Shown piece after piece: positions 61,006 to 64,000 of a DNA stretch of 64,000 bases. The translations under genes and the position numbers were made by a program. Positions within the stretch are counted from its first letter, which is position 1. The number at the start of each line of letters is the position of its first letter. Source of the DNA: Tranzscheliella williamsii (lineage: Eukaryota > Basidiomycota > Ustilaginomycetes > Ustilaginales > Ustilaginaceae); the NCBI GenBank assembly GCA_023212725.1, contig JALBYF010000002.1:124001-188000 (forward strand), read 5' to 3'. The notes under the pieces were generated by a model. It saw nothing but the letters and a program-made list of their open reading frames with translations, was not told where the DNA came from and did not search any database.

Positions 61006-62667
61006 ATGGTAGGCAACAGCATGGTCTCGACCAACATCACAGGGAACTCGATACAGGTCCCAGACGAGCCCCCGCCGCCCTATGATGCTCTCGAAGTCGA
61101 CGTCTCCCCCTGCATCAGCATTACGCAACCAGCTGGCTCGTCTACTCCGACCATCAACAATGGAACAAGCAGAGCAGAGCGAGACAGCAACGTTGCCATA
61201 ACTCCCGACGCTGTTGGTGGGCCAATCATAGCTTCTTCTGTGCAGGTGGGCTCTGCGGTGAGCCCGAGTGTGACTGGCTCGCGAAATCCTTTCCTGTCTG
61301 ATGCTGAAGCGGCCTTCGATCGCCCTAGCCTAAGCAGCACAAATCCGTTCAATACGGCCGCCACTGCGTCTGAGCCAGCAGCATCAGCTGTTACTGCAGA
61401 GCGTCCCCAGCTTCCGCCTCGAAACTATGTCGGCTCCAGCTCGTCGATCTCCCCTGTCTCTCCCAGCAGCACAGACACGGCAGCTGTTTCGACAAACACA
61501 GGTGCGACGGCGGCCAGCCCGGTACCAGCTGGCCAAGCAAGGACAAGCCTCGAGAGCCATCATTCGAGGCACTCCTCTGGCACTGCCGCTCCGTTACCTG
61601 CAAGCCCACTCTCGCCTCCTGGCGGCGCCTCGGCTAGCCCATACCAGCCGCCAGCTGGTCCCCCTCCAACATCTTCGCCCACCCCTTCTTCATCGTCGAC
61701 GAATCGACCGAGACCGCAAGACCACTACCGCCCTACCACCGTTGCCACTCCTGGCCAACCTCTTCTGCGCAAGGGCAAGATTTTGATCTTTCCCAGGAAC
61801 TGGCAGGGATGTCCCAAATGTCATGGAACAGGTTACAAGCATGGCGACCCGTCCAACCCGCACAAGAGCTGCTGGGACCGATACGGCAAAACTTACAGTC
61901 CCGCTGTGAGCTATTCCGTCGGGCTCAACGATTCCACTCCTCACCTTCAGAAGCCATTGCCCGTCGTAGGACATTCAGCAGGCGTCGGCTCAGGGTACCG
62001 CCCTTCCCCCGTTCCGGCACCTTTGCGTCACCCTAATGGCATGAGTCACAGTCATGTGCCGGGAGGGTTTCCAGGTGTCGGTCCCCATATGGGCCCTGGT
62101 GGAGGACCGATGCACTCTCCGCCTGCCCATGGATATCCAGCGCCTCGCCCTGGGTATGCAGGTTATCTACTGCCCCCACAGGCACGGCCACCGGCTGTCC
62201 GGCCGGCGGCTGACGCGCTCGATGCCGAGACGGAAGGTGCCAGGATGTCGGACGTGCCGCCCAACTACCAGGACGCGAGCAATGTGCCGCAGGACGAACG
62301 TCTGCCGTCTCAGTATGTGCCGCCAGCCGCGCCTCCTCCTGGTGCGGGTCCGCCGGCGCATCATTACGGGCCACCGCACGCGGCGTATTCTCCGCCCGCC
62401 CCCGCCGCCTACCACCACCACGCTGGCGCTTACGTTCATCCACCGCCACATGGACCCGGCCCGTTCAGCCCCGGCGGCCCAAACCTCAACATCACCGTCT
62501 CCGGCTTCGGCAGACGCCCCCCACCCGGAGCCCTTGTCGTCATGCCCGGCGACCCCAGAATCGGCGGACGCCTCTGCTTCGAATGCGCCGGCAGAGGCAT
62601 CACCGAAAGCTTCTGGTTCGGCGACGAAACCTGCCTCCGTTGCCGAGGCAGCGGCAGAATCTTCTAG
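61006..62667 (+). CDS. HUA1: Hua1-like proline-rich zinc-finger protein
   Basis: The ATG at 61006 (MVGNSMVSTN) gives 553 aa; the frame is open further upstream but begins with TTG. A PPxY motif (EPPPPYDAL) near the N-terminus is a WW-domain ligand, suggesting binding to the Rsp5 ubiquitin ligase. The middle and C-terminal regions are Pro/Ser/Gly/His-rich. Two halves of a DnaJ-like zinc module are conserved: GCPKCHGTGYKHGD with a preceding RKGKILIFPRNW, and the C-terminal PGDPRIGGRLCFECAGRG plus CLRCRGSGRIF. This arrangement is that of yeast Hua1, an actin-patch-associated protein. Localisation is probably the cytoplasm at endocytic sites. Confidence 0.85.
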   Translation: MVGNSMVSTNITGNSIQVPDEPPPPYDALEVDVSPCISITQPAGSSTPTINNGTSRAERDSNVAITPDAVGGPIIASSVQVGSAVSPSVTGSRNPFLSDAEAAFDRPSLSSTNPFNTAATASEPAASAVTAERPQLPPRNYVGSSSSISPVSPSSTDTAAVSTNTGATAASPVPAGQARTSLESHHSRHSSGTAAPLPASPLSPPGGASASPYQPPAGPPPTSSPTPSSSSTNRPRPQDHYRPTTVATPGQPLLRKGKILIFPRNWQGCPKCHGTGYKHGDPSNPHKSCWDRYGKTYSPAVSYSVGLNDSTPHLQKPLPVVGHSAGVGSGYRPSPVPAPLRHPNGMSHSHVPGGFPGVGPHMGPGGGPMHSPPAHGYPAPRPGYAGYLLPPQARPPAVRPAADALDAETEGARMSDVPPNYQDASNVPQDERLPSQYVPPAAPPPGAGPPAHHYGPPHAAYSPPAPAAYHHHAGAYVHPPPHGPGPFSPGGPNLNITVSGFGRRPPPGALVVMPGDPRIGGRLCFECAGRGITESFWFGDETCLRCRGSGRIF

Positions 62668-63139
62668 GCCTGTCGAGCCACCTGTAGTCCGCCTGACCGC
62701 AGCCAGCCCGGGCGGTGGGCGTCCCAGCACATTATACCACCGCATTGTGATATACAGTCATTGTTTCGTGACATTGTTTCGTGACATTGCTGGCATGTGC
62801 AGAGGCAGACAGAGGAGAAGACAAGTGCGACAGATTCTAGCGAGGGCGAAGCGATCGATAAGCGGCGTGTGTGCGGGAACAGCCGCTGGCAATGCTAATG
62901 AGGATGCTCGTGCGGTCGAGAATGGGACAAGACTGAGAGTGTGGAGAGCGCAAGACAGGGGGGGAGACAGTTGGATACAGAAAGGGGCCAGATGCAAAGG
63001 TGCTAGGACAGAAACAGGATCTAGATCAAGGTGCGCAGTGCGCGGGCAGGCCTGCCTGCCTGACGAGCTAGGGCCGGTGGCCGTTGCTTGTCCGCATCCG
63101 ACTGATCGTCAGCGAGTGAAGAGAAGGATAGGAATACAT
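62668..63139. other. Intergenic between HUA1 and the gene at the right edge
   Basis: These 472 bp separate two convergent genes. An imperfect duplication TTGTTTCGTGACA occurs near 62,760-62,787; no gene is supported. Confidence 0.35.
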
Positions 63140-64000
63140 TTACATGTCTCGAGTGGGAGGGGAACTGATGGAGGTCGACAGCGCAGCGACACCGGGAAAG
63201 CCGTAACTGGTGCTCGCCGGACTATAAGCCGGAGACTCGGGCAGAGGCGGTCCGAAGCTGCCGTCGGGCGACTGGGACACTCCGAATCTGCCCAAGCTTT
63301 CAACTGAGCTGAGAAAACATAGCTGTTGCGCTGTCAGTCCTCGCTTGGGATACGAATACTGCGACTTGACCAGTGTCCAGCTGAGAGGCTCGGAAATGGA
63401 GCGGCCGCCCACAGTCGCTTCGAAGGGCCGGGGAGCACTCGAAGAGGCTCTAGCCCGTCGAAAAAATGGCGTCGGCCGAGAGTTGAGCTCCGAGTGGGGC
63501 CCAGGAGAAACTTGGGGGAAAGGAGTCGACGAGTGTCTTGTCATGGCTGTGCCGTGAGAAAAGTCTGGAGTGGAAGAACCTGAGATTTGCGCGGACGCTG
63601 ATGACGGGTTCCTGCGATGGCGCAGATGTGTGAGAGTGTATGACTGTACTGTTCCGGACGAACCGGATGCACCAACAGCAGCCAACGGATCGTCCCTTTC
63701 ATATCTCGGTGACGGACCGACCTCGGCGCTGAGGACAGGGAAGGGGCGGTCGCTGCTCGGTGGTGTTCGTGGCCAGAACGACAAGGAATGCTCCCCTTCC
63801 GAGTCACTCTCTGCGTCCCCATCTGAGCTGCTGTCTACCGTCTCTAAGTGATTGTGCGGTTCGTGGGCCGACTGCATGTCTCCTGCTTCCTGGGCTTCCT
63901 GTTCTAGCGTCCCGGCAGCGATGGACAATTCGTCGACGGCGGCGAGGGTTGCAGCTGCTACTTGTTGTTGGGCTTTGAAAAGGATCATTTCATCGTCGCC
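63140..64000 (-). CDS. Partial unknown protein, C-terminal part, cut by the window edge
   Basis: The frame is open to base 64000 (reading GDDEMILFKAQQQ inward), so the internal Met at 63988 is probably not the start. At least 286 residues are visible. The first visible part is helical and Ala/Glu-rich, followed by a long Ser/Pro-rich segment. A short ordered motif near the end, SYPKRGLTAQQLCFLSSVES followed by LGRFGV, looks like a conserved fungal element. Function is not recognised. There is no membrane segment or catalytic motif in the visible part. Confidence 0.6.
   Translation of the reverse strand, partial: GDDEMILFKAQQQVAAATLAAVDELSIAAGTLEQEAQEAGDMQSAHEPHNHLETVDSSSDGDAESDSEGEHSLSFWPRTPPSSDRPFPVLSAEVGPSPRYERDDPLAAVGASGSSGTVQSYTLTHLRHRRNPSSASAQISGSSTPDFSHGTAMTRHSSTPFPQVSPGPHSELNSRPTPFFRRARASSSAPRPFEATVGGRSISEPLSWTLVKSQYSYPKRGLTAQQLCFLSSVESLGRFGVSQSPDGSFGPPLPESPAYSPASTSYGFPGVAALSTSISSPPTRDM

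Overview
This window is nuclear DNA from a fungus, most likely a basidiomycete of the smut/yeast type (Ustilaginomycotina-like). That placement is inferred from compact, mostly intronless GC-rich genes on both strands, short GT-AG introns (about 77-116 bp) and gene content: secreted GH37 trehalase, HapX, a fungal CHR chromate transporter, HPP, Nha1, Hua1 and fungal Zn2Cys6 regulators. I found no rRNA, tRNA, CRISPR array or prokaryotic operon signal.

Layout. 0-13 kb: a Fungal_trans-type regulator without a visible zinc cluster, a secreted trehalase (2 exons), DNA 3'-phosphatase/5'-kinase (Pnk1), a gamma-glutamyltranspeptidase-family hydrolase and a peroxisomal acyl-CoA oxidase ending in AKL. 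13-25 kb: a 1023-aa Zn2Cys6 regulator; one uninterrupted ORF joining a degenerate acyl-CoA-synthetase-like domain to a GH105-like hydrolase; a 19-bp minisatellite; a Golgi-type glycosyltransferase; and a hexose transporter. 25.4-28.5 kb is a long stretch with no supported gene. 28.5-41 kb: a methyltransferase, a GH42-like gene relic, Nha1 antiporter, proteasome chaperone Nas2, a YheT-type alpha/beta hydrolase, SWR1 subunit Vps71/ZNHIT1, a coiled-coil protein and a CHR chromate transporter with a 5-nt microexon. 42-55 kb: a disordered conserved protein, a GNAT acetyltransferase, an HPP membrane protein, the HapX iron regulator, a MITE-like element, a cytochrome P450 and a small unknown protein. 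55-64 kb: 3-hydroxyisobutyrate dehydrogenase, a mitochondrial RNase III-domain protein, a Kex2-processed small secreted protein, a PPIL3-type cyclophilin, Hua1, and a partial gene running off the right edge.

The genes look like an ordinary mixed chromosomal segment rather than one biosynthetic cluster. Many neighbours are divergent pairs sharing 0.4-1.6 kb promoters, or convergent pairs with gaps of about 90-250 bp. Two loose themes recur: use of external sugars and lipids (trehalase, GH105, hexose transporter, acyl-CoA oxidase, the GH42 relic) and ion/metal homeostasis (Nha1, CHR, HPP, HapX). The left third looks visibly more GC-rich and intron-poor than the right third. The most interesting items are the fused synthetase-like/GH105 ORF, the 5-nt microexon, the RNase III-domain protein that keeps all catalytic acids, the decayed GH42 relic and the TIR element. 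Splice coordinates were worked out by hand from GT/AG sites, reading frame and conserved protein motifs.
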